Below are positions 20,564 through 29,193 of a stretch of 64,000 nt of DNA, one piece after another. The DNA comes from an uncultured Caulobacter sp. (lineage in GTDB: Bacteria; Pseudomonadota; Alphaproteobacteria; Caulobacterales; Caulobacteraceae): the NCBI GenBank assembly GCA_913776195.1, contig CAJYMH010000011.1, positions 1-64,000 of the forward strand. The letters run 5' to 3'. The position numbers and the translations under genes are program-made. Position 1 is the first letter of the stretch, and each line of letters starts with the position of its first letter. A model generated the notes under the pieces. That model had not been told where the DNA came from. It worked only from the letters and a program-made list of their open reading frames with translations, and did no database searches.

Positions 20564-22588
20564 ATGGTCGAGGCGGTCGCCAATCACAGTCTTGAACCCC
20601 TCCCCGGCGAGGAGCGGCTCACGACGCGTATCCTCATCGTCGATGACGATGAGCGCAACGCGTTCGCCGCCACCCATGCCCTGGAGACGCTAGGGCAGGA
20701 GCTGGTCATCGCCCGCTCTGGTGAGGAAGCTTTGCGCCGGCTGCTGACCGAGGAATACGCGGTCATCCTGCTCGACCTGCACATGCCGGGCATGGACGGC
20801 TACGAGACCGCTCGCATGATCCGCATGCGGCGCAAGAACCGCGAGACGCCGATCGTTTTTCTGACGGCGGTGTTCCGCGACGAGGCGCACATCTTCAAGG
20901 CCTACTCCGCCGGCGCCGTGGACGTGGTGTTCAAGCCGGTGGACCCGTTCATCCTGCGCTCGAAAGTGCAGGTTCTGGTTGATCTGCATCTGAAGACCCT
21001 GGAAGTGGAGCGTCAGTCAGAACAGCGCCGTCTGCTGCTGGAAGAGAACGCTAAGGCCCACGCCGATCGCCTGGCCGCCGAGCGCGCCCTTCGTGTCACC
21101 CAGGAGCGGCAGGAGCAAATCCTCCAGGCCCTGCCGGTCGTCTTCCACTCCCGCGACGCCGCGCCGCCGTTCGCTACGCGTTTCGTCAGCGCCAACGTGC
21201 AGGAGGTGACCGGCTTCGACGCCGAACGCTTCACCGGCGACGCCGGGTTCGGCCTGGAGCGTGTTCACCCTGAGGACCGCCATCTGGTGGAGAGCGCCCT
21301 GCGTGAGGCGTTGGTGAAGGGCGACTACGCCTGCGAGTTCCGCTGGCAGTGCGCCGACGGGGTCTATCGCTCCTTCCTCGACCAGGGGGTCCTGGCGCCG
21401 GAGCGTGATGGCGAGCCGGCGACCGTCTTCGGCTCGCTGATGGACAATACCGAGCGCCGCCGTCTGGAAGAGGATTTGACCCAGGCTCGGAAGATGGAGG
21501 CGGTCGGGCAACTGACGGGCGGGGTGGCCCACGATTTCAACAATCTGCTGACCGTGATCCTTGGCAATGTCGAACGCCTGCAGCGCCGTGTGGAGGAGGA
21601 TGAGCGGCTGAGCCGCCAGGCCGCCGCCATCCGCTTCGCCGCCGAGCGCGGCGGGGCCCTGACCCGTCAACTTCTGGCCTTCTCCCGTCGTCAGCATCTG
21701 AACCCGCGTGTGGTCGAGCTGAACGATCTGATCCAGAACTTCTTGCCCCTGATCCGGCAGGCCGTAGGCGAGGGGGTGACCGTCAGCACCGAACTCGACG
21801 ACGCCCTGTACGTCCACATCGACCCGGCGCAGTTTGAGACCGCCCTGTTGAATTTGTCGGTGAACGCTCGCGACGCCATGAATGAGCAGGGATGTCTCTG
21901 CATCGCCGCCCGTCACGACGCCGACGATGTTGTGGTCAGCGTCACGGACACTGGCGCCGGCATGGAGCCGGAGGTGGCCGCCCGGATCTTCGAGCCGTTC
22001 TTCACCACCAAGGAAGTCGGCAAGGGCTCCGGCCTCGGCCTTAGCCAGGTCTACGGCTTTGTTCGTCAGTCCGGCGGCGAGGTTTCTGTGGATGGCCGCC
22101 CAGGGGAAGGCGCGCGGTTCGAAATCCGTCTGCCGCGTTCGGAAGCCGCGCCGGTGGTTGTGGAGCCCGTTAAGACCGATCTTCCCATTTCGGGGGGCAG
22201 CGAGCGGGTGCTGGTGGTCGAGGACGATCCGCATGTCCTGGCTCTCACCGTCGATGTCCTGTCGGGCCTGGGCTATCGCGTCAGCACCGCGGGCAGCGCC
22301 GTGGCGGCGCTTGAGGTTCTGCAGGGACGCAAGAAGATCGACCTGCTGTTCTCGGACGTGGTGATGCCCGGCGGCATGACCGGCTTCGAACTGGCGCAGC
22401 AGGCGCGGGCTCTGCGGCCCGAGATGAAGGTGCTGCTGACCTCGGGTTATGTGGGCGACGGCGCCCAGGTTTGGGGCGACGCGTTTCCCCTGATCGACAA
22501 GCCGTATGAGACGCCTGCTCTGGCCGCGCGACTTCGGGCGCTGCTGGATAGCGACATCGCCAACAAGCCCATGGCCGCCGCCGTCTGA
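20564..22588 (+). CDS. Hybrid kinase REC-PAS-HisKA-HATPase-REC
   Basis: 674 residues. An N-terminal receiver (~22-135; [11 protein letters not shown], phospho-acceptor Asp71 in [11 protein letters not shown], Lys in FKPVDP) is joined by coiled coil to a PAS domain (~185-300; [20 protein letters not shown]), then a kinase core with His323 in [12 protein letters not shown], an HATPase domain ([32 protein letters not shown]) and a C-terminal receiver ([10 protein letters not shown], Asp598 in [10 protein letters not shown]). No membrane segment. An N-terminal receiver lets one kinase feed another, so this protein could accept phosphate from the HAMP-array kinase encoded 3 nt upstream and relay it. 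Its stop overlaps the next start (TGATG). Regulated output is unknown; no DNA-binding receiver is encoded beside it. Confidence 0.93.
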   Translation: MVEAVANHSLEPLPGEERLTTRILIVDDDERNAFAATHALETLGQELVIARSGEEALRRLLTEEYAVILLDLHMPGMDGYETARMIRMRRKNRETPIVFLTAVFRDEAHIFKAYSAGAVDVVFKPVDPFILRSKVQVLVDLHLKTLEVERQSEQRRLLLEENAKAHADRLAAERALRVTQERQEQILQALPVVFHSRDAAPPFATRFVSANVQEVTGFDAERFTGDAGFGLERVHPEDRHLVESALREALVKGDYACEFRWQCADGVYRSFLDQGVLAPERDGEPATVFGSLMDNTERRRLEEDLTQARKMEAVGQLTGGVAHDFNNLLTVILGNVERLQRRVEEDERLSRQAAAIRFAAERGGALTRQLLAFSRRQHLNPRVVELNDLIQNFLPLIRQAVGEGVTVSTELDDALYVHIDPAQFETALLNLSVNARDAMNEQGCLCIAARHDADDVVVSVTDTGAGMEPEVAARIFEPFFTTKEVGKGSGLGLSQVYGFVRQSGGEVSVDGRPGEGARFEIRLPRSEAAPVVVEPVKTDLPISGGSERVLVVEDDPHVLALTVDVLSGLGYRVSTAGSAVAALEVLQGRKKIDLLFSDVVMPGGMTGFELAQQARALRPEMKVLLTSGYVGDGAQVWGDAFPLIDKPYETPALAARLRALLDSDIANKPMAAAV

Positions 22589-22962
22589 TGTTTCGCGATC
22601 CCGAACTCTTTCAATTCATCCGGGAGCGCATCGCCTCGGTCTGGGCGCTGGAGCTGCTGTTGCTGATGCGCGGCGAGTCCGGGCGCGGATGGACGGCCGC
22701 CGAGCTCGCCGCCGAGATGCGCGCCAACGAGACCCTGGTCGAAAGCGCCATGGCGGGTCTCCAGGCCGCCGGGCTGGTCGGACGTGACGCCGATGGGGGC
22801 CTTCGGTTCGCCCCGACGGATGCGCGCGTCGCCGAGCTTTGCGAGCGTCTGGCGGTCGCCTTCAAGGAGCGTCCGGTCAGCGTGATCAAGACCATCGTCA
22901 CACCGCCCGACAAGCTGAAGGGGCTGGCGGACGCATTCCGGTTCAAGGGGGGATCATCGTGA
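22588..22962 (+). CDS. Small winged-helix-like protein in the kinase operon
   Basis: 124 residues; the ATG overlaps the preceding stop. The N-terminus (FRDPELFQFIRERIASVWAL) is helical, and residues ~35-75 (GWTAAELAAEMRANETLVES, then GLQAAGLVGRDADGGLRF) read as a helix-turn-helix with a wing, resembling MarR/PadR-like or sigma-region-like folds. The C-terminus is helical and basic. I do not recognise a named family. The position inside a two-component operon suggests an adaptor or a DNA-binding output of the kinases, but no receiver domain is fused to it. The gene is well supported by tight overlaps on both sides (TGATG before it, GTGA after it). Confidence 0.75.
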   Translation: MFRDPELFQFIRERIASVWALELLLLMRGESGRGWTAAELAAEMRANETLVESAMAGLQAAGLVGRDADGGLRFAPTDARVAELCERLAVAFKERPVSVIKTIVTPPDKLKGLADAFRFKGGSS

Positions 22963-23231
22963 GCTTCTTCGGACCCACGGCGGTCTATCTTTTGTGCCTC
23001 ATCACCAGCGCCGTCTGCGCGGTGCTGCTGGCGCGGGCCTGGAGGGCCAACCGCTCGCGCCTGCTGCTATGGACGGCGATCAGCTTCGCCCTTCTGGCAG
23101 TGAACAACCTGTTCCTGGTGGCTGATCTGGTCTGGCTGCCGGACGTGTATCTGCTGCCCTATCGCCGGATCACCGCCTTCGCGGCCCTGGGCGTCCTGCT
23201 GTATGGCTTCGTGTGGGAGACCGACCGGTGA
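22959..23231 (+). CDS. Small membrane protein, DUF5985-like (first copy)
   Basis: 90 residues from a GTG at 22959 that overlaps the previous stop as GTGA, with AAGGGGGG upstream. Three hydrophobic segments are visible: FFGPTAVYLLCLITSAVCAV (residues ~3-22), LLLWTAISFALLAVNNLFLV (~33-52) and ITAFAALGVLLYGFVW near the end. I recognise it as DUF5985-like from memory of the family; the biochemical role is unknown. It lies next to a second protein of the same layout, so the two may form a heteromeric membrane component, possibly the missing membrane input for the soluble kinases upstream. Confidence 0.75.
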   Translation: MSFFGPTAVYLLCLITSAVCAVLLARAWRANRSRLLLWTAISFALLAVNNLFLVADLVWLPDVYLLPYRRITAFAALGVLLYGFVWETDR

Positions 23232-23509
23232 GCGGCGATCCGATCATGAACGCCTTTGTCGGCGGCGCCCTGACCGTCGGCTATCTGATGGCGGGCCTGT
23301 TCTTCCTGCGCTTCTGGGCGAGGACGCGGGACCGGCTGTTCCTGGCCTTCGCGGCGGCTTTCGCCCTGATGGCCACGAACCAGGCCCTGCCCACCGTGCT
23401 GAACATCGACCGGGAGGAGGCCAGCTGGATCTATCTGCTGCGCTTGGCGGCCTTCTGCCTGATCATCGCCGCGATTCTTGGCAAGAACCTGGGCGGACGC
23501 CGAGGCTAG
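23228..23509 (+). CDS. Small membrane protein, DUF5985-like (second copy)
   Basis: 93 residues from a GTG overlapping the previous stop as GTGA; an ATG at 23246 is an alternative. It has the same three-helix layout as its upstream neighbour: NAFVGGALTVGYLMAGLFFL, then LFLAFAAAFALMATNQALPT and YLLRLAAFCLIIAAILGKN. The shared pattern (hydrophobic helix, RxRDRLFLAF-like turn, helix with a central Asn, charged loop) indicates an ancient tandem duplication. It is the last gene of the operon; its TAG overlaps the stop of the convergent 739-residue gene through CTAG. Function unknown. Confidence 0.75.
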   Translation: MSGDPIMNAFVGGALTVGYLMAGLFFLRFWARTRDRLFLAFAAAFALMATNQALPTVLNIDREEASWIYLLRLAAFCLIIAAILGKNLGGRRG

Positions 23510-25725
23510 ACGCACCAACTGACGGTGATGCGGCGTCCAGGCTGGACGACGTACTGGCGATGATCCTGGCGGCGCTTGGCCTCCAGCGGCTCGTCGTCCA
23601 TGCGCACGCTGATCCGCGCGCCTTCCGGCGCATCGACGACGCGCAGGGCGCAGGGACAATCATCGGGTCCATACACGGCCACGCCGACCTCCCGCTCGCC
23701 TATCTGCTCCACCTCGGCCGGATAGTCGCAGAACAGCTGGAACGGCATGCCGTCCATGCGATGGAAGGCGATGGAAGCGAAGACGAAGGCCGCGCCGCAG
23801 CCGTATATCTCTTGTCCCACCTGGCCCGCGGGTTGACCGTCGGCGTAAAGGTCCTCGAGCGGGAAGGACAGTTCTCGGTCGATGTGGCCGTTACGGATGT
23901 CGGTGGCCAGCATGTCCTCGGGCAGGGCGTCGGGATAAAAGCTCCATGATCGGTCGAGAGCGAAGCGGCGATACTCCGCCATCAGCATGCGGGCGCCCGA
24001 CGACAGGCCGGGAACGTCGGCCTTGAGGATTTCATCGAAGGCGGCGACGGACTCATAGCACTCGTAGATCGCCATGTAGGGCGCGTCCTGCAGACAGGTG
24101 GCGCCCAGAAAGTTCTTGAAGTGCTTGGCGTTCCCGATCTCCGACTCCCAGATCAGGCAGTTGTGGAAGAAGCTGGCCAGAAAAGTGTGCGCTAGGTCTA
24201 GGTAGGTTGTGTCATCCAGCAGCCGACCCAAGCTGATGCACGCCGCCGCGCCCCAGGCGGTCACATTGGCCTGATAGTTCAGCTCAAATCCCAAGCCCTT
24301 GATCGCCGATAGGGCGCCGCGCGCCTCGTCGAGATATGTCCTGTCGCCCGTGATCTCGTATGCCTGGATCATCACATAGGCGTAGAGCCCGCCCACATCG
24401 GTCTGGCCCAGGCCCGTCTCGTTCCGCTCGGCGGTGATGATCGAAAAGTCGCGCGCTTTGTATTGAACCGGCCAAGCGTAGCGGAAGTGACGGGCCGCCT
24501 TCACGGCATAGCCGACGGTGGCTTTAAATAGCTTGCGGGCTTCCTCATGTCCGCCCTGCGCCAAGCGACCCAGGTTCATCAGCGGATGATAGAGATACCA
24601 ACTGTCGACTGCGTCGCGATCCTTGTCCTTGCCCACGTTCGGCAGGTATCGGCGCAGCATGCCTAGAGGGCGGTGGTGGAAACGCGATAGGCCCGCCGCC
24701 AGCTCGGCTTCCAGCGGATGCGCGCGGCCACGCCATCGACTGTAGCGGGACATGGCCGTCAGCACCGCCAGCTGGACCATCACGTCGGGATACTCCGACG
24801 CCGTATAGGGGTGAACGTAGAGGTCGCCATAGTGCCGGATCGTCGCCTTCGGTGACCGCCGAAGATCCTGCAGGGTCTGCTCGGCCCGCGCGGGCCAGTC
24901 CCGGTGATCGGGTGTGGGCTTGTCCAGACGGCGGTAGATGTCCCCCAACAGAGTCAGGAACAGCCGCCCGCTCTCTTTGCAGTTCGGAGGTCGTCTCGGC
25001 GATAGGGCCAGATAGGCGTCCGAGACCACCACGGCCTCGCCCCCGCGCAGAGGATGGGCCGCGTCGCCATAGATCGCCGGGGAGTTCGGCGGCTGATAGC
25101 CGATCTCCGGCCAGACGCCCCCCACCACTCCGTCGGGCCTCGTCCCCAACGCTTCGAAGTAAGGGTTCAAGGCGGTGAGGTTCTGGAAGTACAGCCCCGC
25201 GCCGAGCGCTGCTTCCGCTTCCACCGTGAAAAAGACCAGGCCGCTGTTGAGCCCGCGCTGCGCCGCCTTAACCTCGCCACGCGCCCATGACGGCGCGCCT
25301 CCGGTCCCCAGGACATATACGTCGCGCGGACTGACCGTCGGCAAAAGGTCGGTCACGGGGGTGAAGGTCGTCGTCCATCGCAGCAGTGTGCGCTCCTCCT
25401 CCTGTGCGTGGATCACAACGGTGTACAGCCCTAATGGGCAGTGGATGTCCCACCCTTGCGAACGACGCTTGGCGCTTGCTTCTCCTCCGCCCTGCCAGCA
25501 GGCCATGCGCAACGCCAGGCCCCCGCCATCCTCAGTGGTCAGCAAAGTCCAGAAGGAATCTCGACCGAGGCGATGCTCCAGTTTCCACAGGCCGAGGCGC
25601 CGGCGCTCTAGAACCGTCATGCTCCCCGCCGCCAGCTCTTCTTCGAGAATGAGGCTGCGGACAGGCGCGCCCTCCGGCGGCCAAGTTTTTCGACCGGGGC
25701 GGATGGGCTTGGCGGGGACTTTCAT
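23506..25725 (-). CDS. Unidentified 739-residue protein, possible alpha/alpha-toroid fold
   Basis: Starts at the ATG at 25725, divergent from an SDR gene. The first ~230 residues look beta-rich; residues ~330-620 are helical with repeated aromatic and Gly motifs (TDVGGLYAYVMIQAYEITGD, NVTAWGAAACISLGRLL, QEIYGCGAAFVFASIAFHRM), reminiscent of six-hairpin glycosidase or lyase folds. The last ~100 residues again look beta-rich. No signal peptide is seen, so it is probably cytoplasmic or secreted by another route. I do not recognise a family. A carbohydrate-active enzyme is the most natural guess but is not shown by any catalytic motif I can name. No functionally linked neighbour is evident. Confidence 0.8.
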   Translation of the reverse strand: MKVPAKPIRPGRKTWPPEGAPVRSLILEEELAAGSMTVLERRRLGLWKLEHRLGRDSFWTLLTTEDGGGLALRMACWQGGGEASAKRRSQGWDIHCPLGLYTVVIHAQEEERTLLRWTTTFTPVTDLLPTVSPRDVYVLGTGGAPSWARGEVKAAQRGLNSGLVFFTVEAEAALGAGLYFQNLTALNPYFEALGTRPDGVVGGVWPEIGYQPPNSPAIYGDAAHPLRGGEAVVVSDAYLALSPRRPPNCKESGRLFLTLLGDIYRRLDKPTPDHRDWPARAEQTLQDLRRSPKATIRHYGDLYVHPYTASEYPDVMVQLAVLTAMSRYSRWRGRAHPLEAELAAGLSRFHHRPLGMLRRYLPNVGKDKDRDAVDSWYLYHPLMNLGRLAQGGHEEARKLFKATVGYAVKAARHFRYAWPVQYKARDFSIITAERNETGLGQTDVGGLYAYVMIQAYEITGDRTYLDEARGALSAIKGLGFELNYQANVTAWGAAACISLGRLLDDTTYLDLAHTFLASFFHNCLIWESEIGNAKHFKNFLGATCLQDAPYMAIYECYESVAAFDEILKADVPGLSSGARMLMAEYRRFALDRSWSFYPDALPEDMLATDIRNGHIDRELSFPLEDLYADGQPAGQVGQEIYGCGAAFVFASIAFHRMDGMPFQLFCDYPAEVEQIGEREVGVAVYGPDDCPCALRVVDAPEGARISVRMDDEPLEAKRRQDHRQYVVQPGRRITVSWCV

Positions 25726-25843
25726 CTGATCCGCCTGGAGTCATACCGCAGCATGAAATCCTCCCGTTAAAGGACGGGGTAGGAACTCCCCATTCTCCCA
25801 AGTTGTTTCCGAGCCCGACACAACTCGAGTTGAGGAGACGGCC

Positions 25844-26596
25844 ATGATCAATCCCATCCAGGACGCCCACACCGCGCGTACGGATCTGAAGGGGCGGCGG
25901 GTGATGGTCACCGGCGGCACCACCGGGATCGGCCGCGCCGTCGCCATACTGCTCGCCAGTGAAGGCGCCCGCCTCTTCATCTTCGGCCGCGAGGAGAAGC
26001 CGCTGAACGACGCGCTCAAGGCGATTCGCGCAGTGGGCGGGGAGGGGCATGGCGTTACCGCCGACGTTTCGAAGCCCGAGGATGTGGAGCGCGTCTTCAA
26101 GGCGGCGGACGAAGCGTTGGGCGGCCTCGACGTTCTGGTCAACAACGCCGCCGTCTGGGGCGAGGGATTGGCCAAGATGGAGGAGTGGCGCTACTCGATC
26201 GAGACCAACCTCGTCGGATTCATGGCCTGCGCACGCGAGGCGACGGAGCGCCTGACTCGGGGAGAGGACGGCCAGATGATCTTTATCGGCTCGGTCAGCG
26301 CCATCCAGCGTGGCCCGGACTCCTCAGTCTACGTGGCGGCTAAGTCCGGCATCCAGGGCTTCGCCCATTCCTTCCGCAAGGAGGTCGCCAAGCAAGGATT
26401 GCGCGTCACTCTGATCGAGCCCGGCCTGGTGGGCAGCGATCTAGTGGAGCCCTCACCGGCCGAACAGCAAGAGCAGATTGAGGGCATGACGATGTTGCGC
26501 GCCGAGGACATCGCCGTGGGCATTCACTACGCGCTGACTCAGCCGGTGCGTTGCAACGTCGTGGCTATGCAGATTGAGCCGCTGCACCAGGAATAA
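25844..26596 (+). CDS. Classical SDR-family oxidoreductase
   Basis: 250 residues; the ATG follows GTTGAGGAGA. The cofactor loop TGGTTGIGRAVA (~24-35), NNAAVWG (~90), catalytic Ser in FIGSVSAIQRG and the Tyr-x3-Lys motif YVAAKSGIQGF (~163-170) are all intact, unlike the SDR at 7680. The fold is the NAD(P)(H)-dependent classical SDR. The cofactor loop is followed by an Arg-containing segment (FIFGREEKP), consistent with NADP(H). The substrate cannot be told from sequence; best hits would be annotated 3-oxoacyl-ACP reductase-like or general SDR. The divergent neighbour is the unidentified 739-residue gene, with 118 bp between them. Confidence 0.88.
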   Translation: MINPIQDAHTARTDLKGRRVMVTGGTTGIGRAVAILLASEGARLFIFGREEKPLNDALKAIRAVGGEGHGVTADVSKPEDVERVFKAADEALGGLDVLVNNAAVWGEGLAKMEEWRYSIETNLVGFMACAREATERLTRGEDGQMIFIGSVSAIQRGPDSSVYVAAKSGIQGFAHSFRKEVAKQGLRVTLIEPGLVGSDLVEPSPAEQQEQIEGMTMLRAEDIAVGIHYALTQPVRCNVVAMQIEPLHQE

Positions 26597-27125
26597 ATTC
26601 TGGCCGATGCCTGCCGTTTAAACGCGGGGCGGACAGTCAACGGTATCGATCGCACACGTACCGAGATTCAATCGTTCGATCGATGAATTCTCCTCATCAC
26701 GGATCAAGAACGCTCGTTTTTTGCAAGGCGCGGCTTTCGCCACGTTGGGCCTCGATTTTGGGAGGCTGCAACCATTATGGAAACAAGCACGAAGGTCTTG
26801 GTCCCGACCGGCGCGGTGGACGTCACCGTCGCGGCGTCCGGCGCGCTGACGTAGCGGGCAACGGAGAGAGCGCGACGCGCCCTTGAGCAGTCGCCTGCCG
26901 GTCCCGTCAGTTGGTCGGTACTAAATCATTCTTGAAAGCCCGTCCGTCTGACGACGCAGCGTGGCTGAGTTCCCCTGGCCCGATCGCGCCTTCGGGCGCG
27001 GTGTGTAATCCAATGATCGGGCGGGAGAGCCTAGAATAAATTAAAGCCGATCGAATTCTATATTGGTAAAGATTCTGAAGTTGCTTTTACGACTAGTTCT
27101 GACGGCGATGTGTCTTAAATTTAGT
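26597..27125. other. 529-bp intergenic region, partly AT-rich
   Basis: This lies between convergent SDR and Crp/Fnr genes. I see no convincing protein gene apart from one weak 25-codon ORF. A 6-bp stem with a TTCG loop lies at 26985-27000 (CGCGCC/GGCGCG) without a T tract. Bases ~27025-27125 are noticeably AT-rich (AATAAATTAAAG, TCTATATTGG) compared with the rest of the window. A small RNA or a decayed gene is possible, but nothing specific is supported. Confidence 0.5.
26777..26854 (+). CDS. Possible 25-residue small ORF
   Basis: An ATG at 26777 is preceded at 12-16 nt by GGAGG and opens 25 codons ending in TAG (METSTKVLVPTGAVDVTVAA, then SGALT). The spacing is long for a ribosome binding site. 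The composition is plausible for a peptide, but nothing else supports it; it may be chance. Confidence 0.2.
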   Translation: METSTKVLVPTGAVDVTVAASGALT

Positions 27126-27815
27126 TTATCCCTCGCGCATCAATTCCGCAGCGCTGTCTATGGTGGAGAAGCATTCGCAGGCGGCGCGCTTCAAGCCCTC
27201 CTGATCGAGGATATGAATTTTGCCGCGGCTATAGGCGATCAAGCCTCGTGCTTTCAGCGCCGTGGCCGTGGCGGTGACGGTCGTCCGCTGCACGCCCAGC
27301 ATGATCGACAGGTGTTCCTGGGTCAGGGGGGCGACCGATCCGCCCAGGCGGCTTTGGGTCATCAGCAGCCAGCGGCTCATCCGTTGCTCGACGTTATGAA
27401 GGGCGTTGCATGCGGTCGATTGCGCCGCCTGTATCAGGGTGGCTTGTGCGTAGCGCACGATCTGCTCTGTCAGTTGGGGGGAGGAGTCGGCGGCCGCACG
27501 TATGTCGCTCAGGCTCGCCACCCAGGCGTCGCCAGGCACCTGCACGATCAGTCGCTCGAACGAGATCGGCGAGCCGAGGGCATGCAGCAGGCCAAAGCCG
27601 CTTTCGCAGCCGATGGTGCGTGTCTCCACCTGCCGCCCGTCCCGCATCACCGCCAGGACGGACAGGATGCAGTCGATCGGCAGGATCACACGGTCGATGG
27701 GGCTAAACTCGACGGCGGCGACCTCATCTTGTCCCAGGCTGACCCGACGCAGGATGCGGCTCATCCGCGTAGCGTCGGCGGGAGGCAGTGAGGCGAGAAA
27801 GAGATTGGCGTCCAT
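27126..27815 (-). CDS. Crp/Fnr-family transcriptional regulator
   Basis: 229 residues from the ATG at 27815, chosen because CAGGAG sits 9 nt upstream; an ATG nine codons earlier (27842) has no such site. The N-terminal ~130 residues are a cyclic-nucleotide-binding-like beta-roll (LPIDCILSVLAVMRDGRQVE); a long helix (QIVRYAQATLIQAAQS) leads to a winged helix with recognition helix LTQEHLSIMLGVQRTTVTAT. The Fnr Cys cluster is absent, so no iron-sulfur cluster is expected. This variant, common in alphaproteobacteria, lacks a clear cAMP-binding phosphate cassette. Target genes are unknown; neither neighbour shows an obvious link. Confidence 0.88.
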   Translation of the reverse strand: MDANLFLASLPPADATRMSRILRRVSLGQDEVAAVEFSPIDRVILPIDCILSVLAVMRDGRQVETRTIGCESGFGLLHALGSPISFERLIVQVPGDAWVASLSDIRAAADSSPQLTEQIVRYAQATLIQAAQSTACNALHNVEQRMSRWLLMTQSRLGGSVAPLTQEHLSIMLGVQRTTVTATATALKARGLIAYSRGKIHILDQEGLKRAACECFSTIDSAAELMREG

Positions 27816-27940
27816 GCCGCGCTCCTGTGAAGGTTGGGGCATAACGCGTGAATGCTCGCTCCGGTCGTGCCCGCATGCGACTTTACCCCGACAGAAAAGC
27901 TTAACAACGGCGTTCGGTCGAAGGTCTTTCCAGAGAGCGC

Positions 27941-27968
27941 TTGCTACGCGAGCGCCCCTGAGTATATT
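27941..27968 (+). promoter_or_regulatory. Probable sigma-70-type promoter of tRNA-Ser
   Basis: TTGCTA (27941-27946) and TATATT (27963-27968) are separated by 16 bp and lie about 50 bp upstream of the tRNA 5' end. Predicted transcription start is near 27975, leaving a ~44-nt leader to be processed. No other gene could use this promoter. Confidence 0.5.
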
Positions 27969-28018
27969 GCGCGCCTTCCTGCGCAGGGGGTTTCAACCGC
28001 CCCCGATTCCAGTGTGTT

Positions 28019-28108
28019 GGTGAGGTGGCCGAGTGGTTGAAGGCGCACGCCTGGAACGCGTGTATAGGGGAAACTCTATCGAGGGTTCGAATCCCTCTCT
28101 CACCGCCA
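28019..28108 (+). tRNA. tRNA-Ser (anticodon GGA), CCA encoded
   Basis: A 90-nt class II tRNA. The acceptor stem GGTGAGG pairs with the 3' TCTCACC, followed by G and an encoded CCA. The anticodon stem CACGC/GCGTG closes the loop CTGGAAC, giving anticodon GGA at 28053-28055 (reads UCC/UCU). The long variable arm (TATAGGGGAAACTCTA) and the T arm GAGGGTTCGAATCCCTC are clear. No sign of an integrated element is seen at its 3' end. Confidence 0.97.
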
Positions 28109-28163
28109 CTCTTCCGATTTCAGACCGATCGCGGCTCGCTTCGAGGGCGGACGAGCGCGGAGC

Positions 28164-29066
28164 TCAGTACCGCCCCGAATGCCGCTCGAACGCCGTGATG
28201 CGCTTCATCAGCGGCGTGAAATCCGGCGCGCGGTAGATTTCGGCGCGCAGGAAGTCCAGCTCTGCCTCGCGCAGGTCGTCGCCCACATCCACGTACCAGG
28301 ACTTGGGCAGGCCGTTGGCGTCGCCGTTCCAGCGATAGCCGCGCGCCTTCAGCAGGTCCTTCAGGTCGAAAGGGGAGTTCTCGGCCCAGATGCGCCAGCT
28401 CGGCTTGCGGGCGGACTCCAGCAGGTGATCCAGGGCCGTTCGGCCGGAGCCCAGCCGGCGGCGCAGCAGCTCCAGGGTCGCCTCGCAGTCGCTGGCGGCG
28501 CGGTGCTTCTCATAGAAATAGCCGCAGGACGCGGCGAGATAGGCCAGCTTCACCCCCTCGAACCCTTCTTCCGCCCAGGCGACTTCTCTCATCGAGCAGG
28601 CCCAGGCCTTGGCGGAGAAGGCCTCGCAGAACCGCTCCACGAACTTGCGGTCGAACGCGGCGTTGTGGGCGATGATCAGGGCGGCGGGGGCGATGACGGC
28701 GGCGAGGTCGCGGGCGTCCATCACCTTTCCTTCGAGCATCTCGTTGGTGATGCCAGTGATGCGGGTGATCTCGGCGGTGATCGGCTTCGACGGCTGACGC
28801 AGGGCCTGGAAGGGCGGCAAGACCTCATAGACTTCGCCGTCGGTCCCGTAGGTGAAGGGGACCATGGCGATCTCGATGATCTCGTCGCGGGCAGGATCGA
28901 CGCCGGTGGTCTCCACATCAAGGATGACGCCCTGGCGCAGGGTGACGCCCGTCGGCGCGGGGCGTGAGGGCAGGGGCTCCAGCTTGCGCAGGACGCGATA
29001 CTGGCCGCTGGCCTCCAGGGCCTGGGCCATGCGTTCCAGTTCGGCGGGATCGGGCGCGTCGCTCAC
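28164..29066 (-). CDS. DEDDh 3'-5' exonuclease, DNA polymerase III epsilon-like
   Basis: 300 residues from a GTG at 29066 (VSDAPDPAELERM); the frame is open further to a GTG at 29147. The three exonuclease motifs are intact: ILDVETTGVDPARDEIIEIA (Exo I, Asp-x-Glu), IIAHNAAFDRKFVE (Exo II) and KHRAASDCEATLELL (Exo III, His-x4-Asp). The C-terminal ~90 residues (SWRIWAENSPFDLKDLLKAR, GLPKSWYVDV) are an extension found in stand-alone proteins of this group, not in the replicative epsilon subunit. It should degrade DNA or RNA 3' ends in repair or RNA processing. It is divergent from msrA and sits 3' to the tRNA-Ser gene. Confidence 0.88.
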   Translation of the reverse strand: MSDAPDPAELERMAQALEASGQYRVLRKLEPLPSRPAPTGVTLRQGVILDVETTGVDPARDEIIEIAMVPFTYGTDGEVYEVLPPFQALRQPSKPITAEITRITGITNEMLEGKVMDARDLAAVIAPAALIIAHNAAFDRKFVERFCEAFSAKAWACSMREVAWAEEGFEGVKLAYLAASCGYFYEKHRAASDCEATLELLRRRLGSGRTALDHLLESARKPSWRIWAENSPFDLKDLLKARGYRWNGDANGLPKSWYVDVGDDLREAELDFLRAEIYRAPDFTPLMKRITAFERHSGRY

Positions 29067-29193
29067 GGAATGATTTTGCGCCGATTCCAGCAAGATCACG
29101 CATCCCAGCAAGACGCATGGATGCGAGGTGGAACCGGAGGCCGACACTTCCTATCTTGGGCGGGACAATCCATTCCTCCTCCCCGAGGCCCCG

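Noticed and set aside
26683..26886. 67-codon plus-strand frame in the intergenic gap
   Set aside because: No ribosome binding site and an Arg/Gly-rich tail typical of chance frames; the 25-codon ORF inside it in another frame is slightly better supported.
27063..27791. Plus-strand 242-codon frame antisense to the Crp/Fnr gene
   Set aside because: The minus-strand gene has complete domains and a ribosome binding site; the plus-strand frame has neither.
28019..28164. Integration site at the tRNA-Ser 3' end
   Set aside because: No duplicated tRNA end, integrase gene or mobile cargo is visible on either side.
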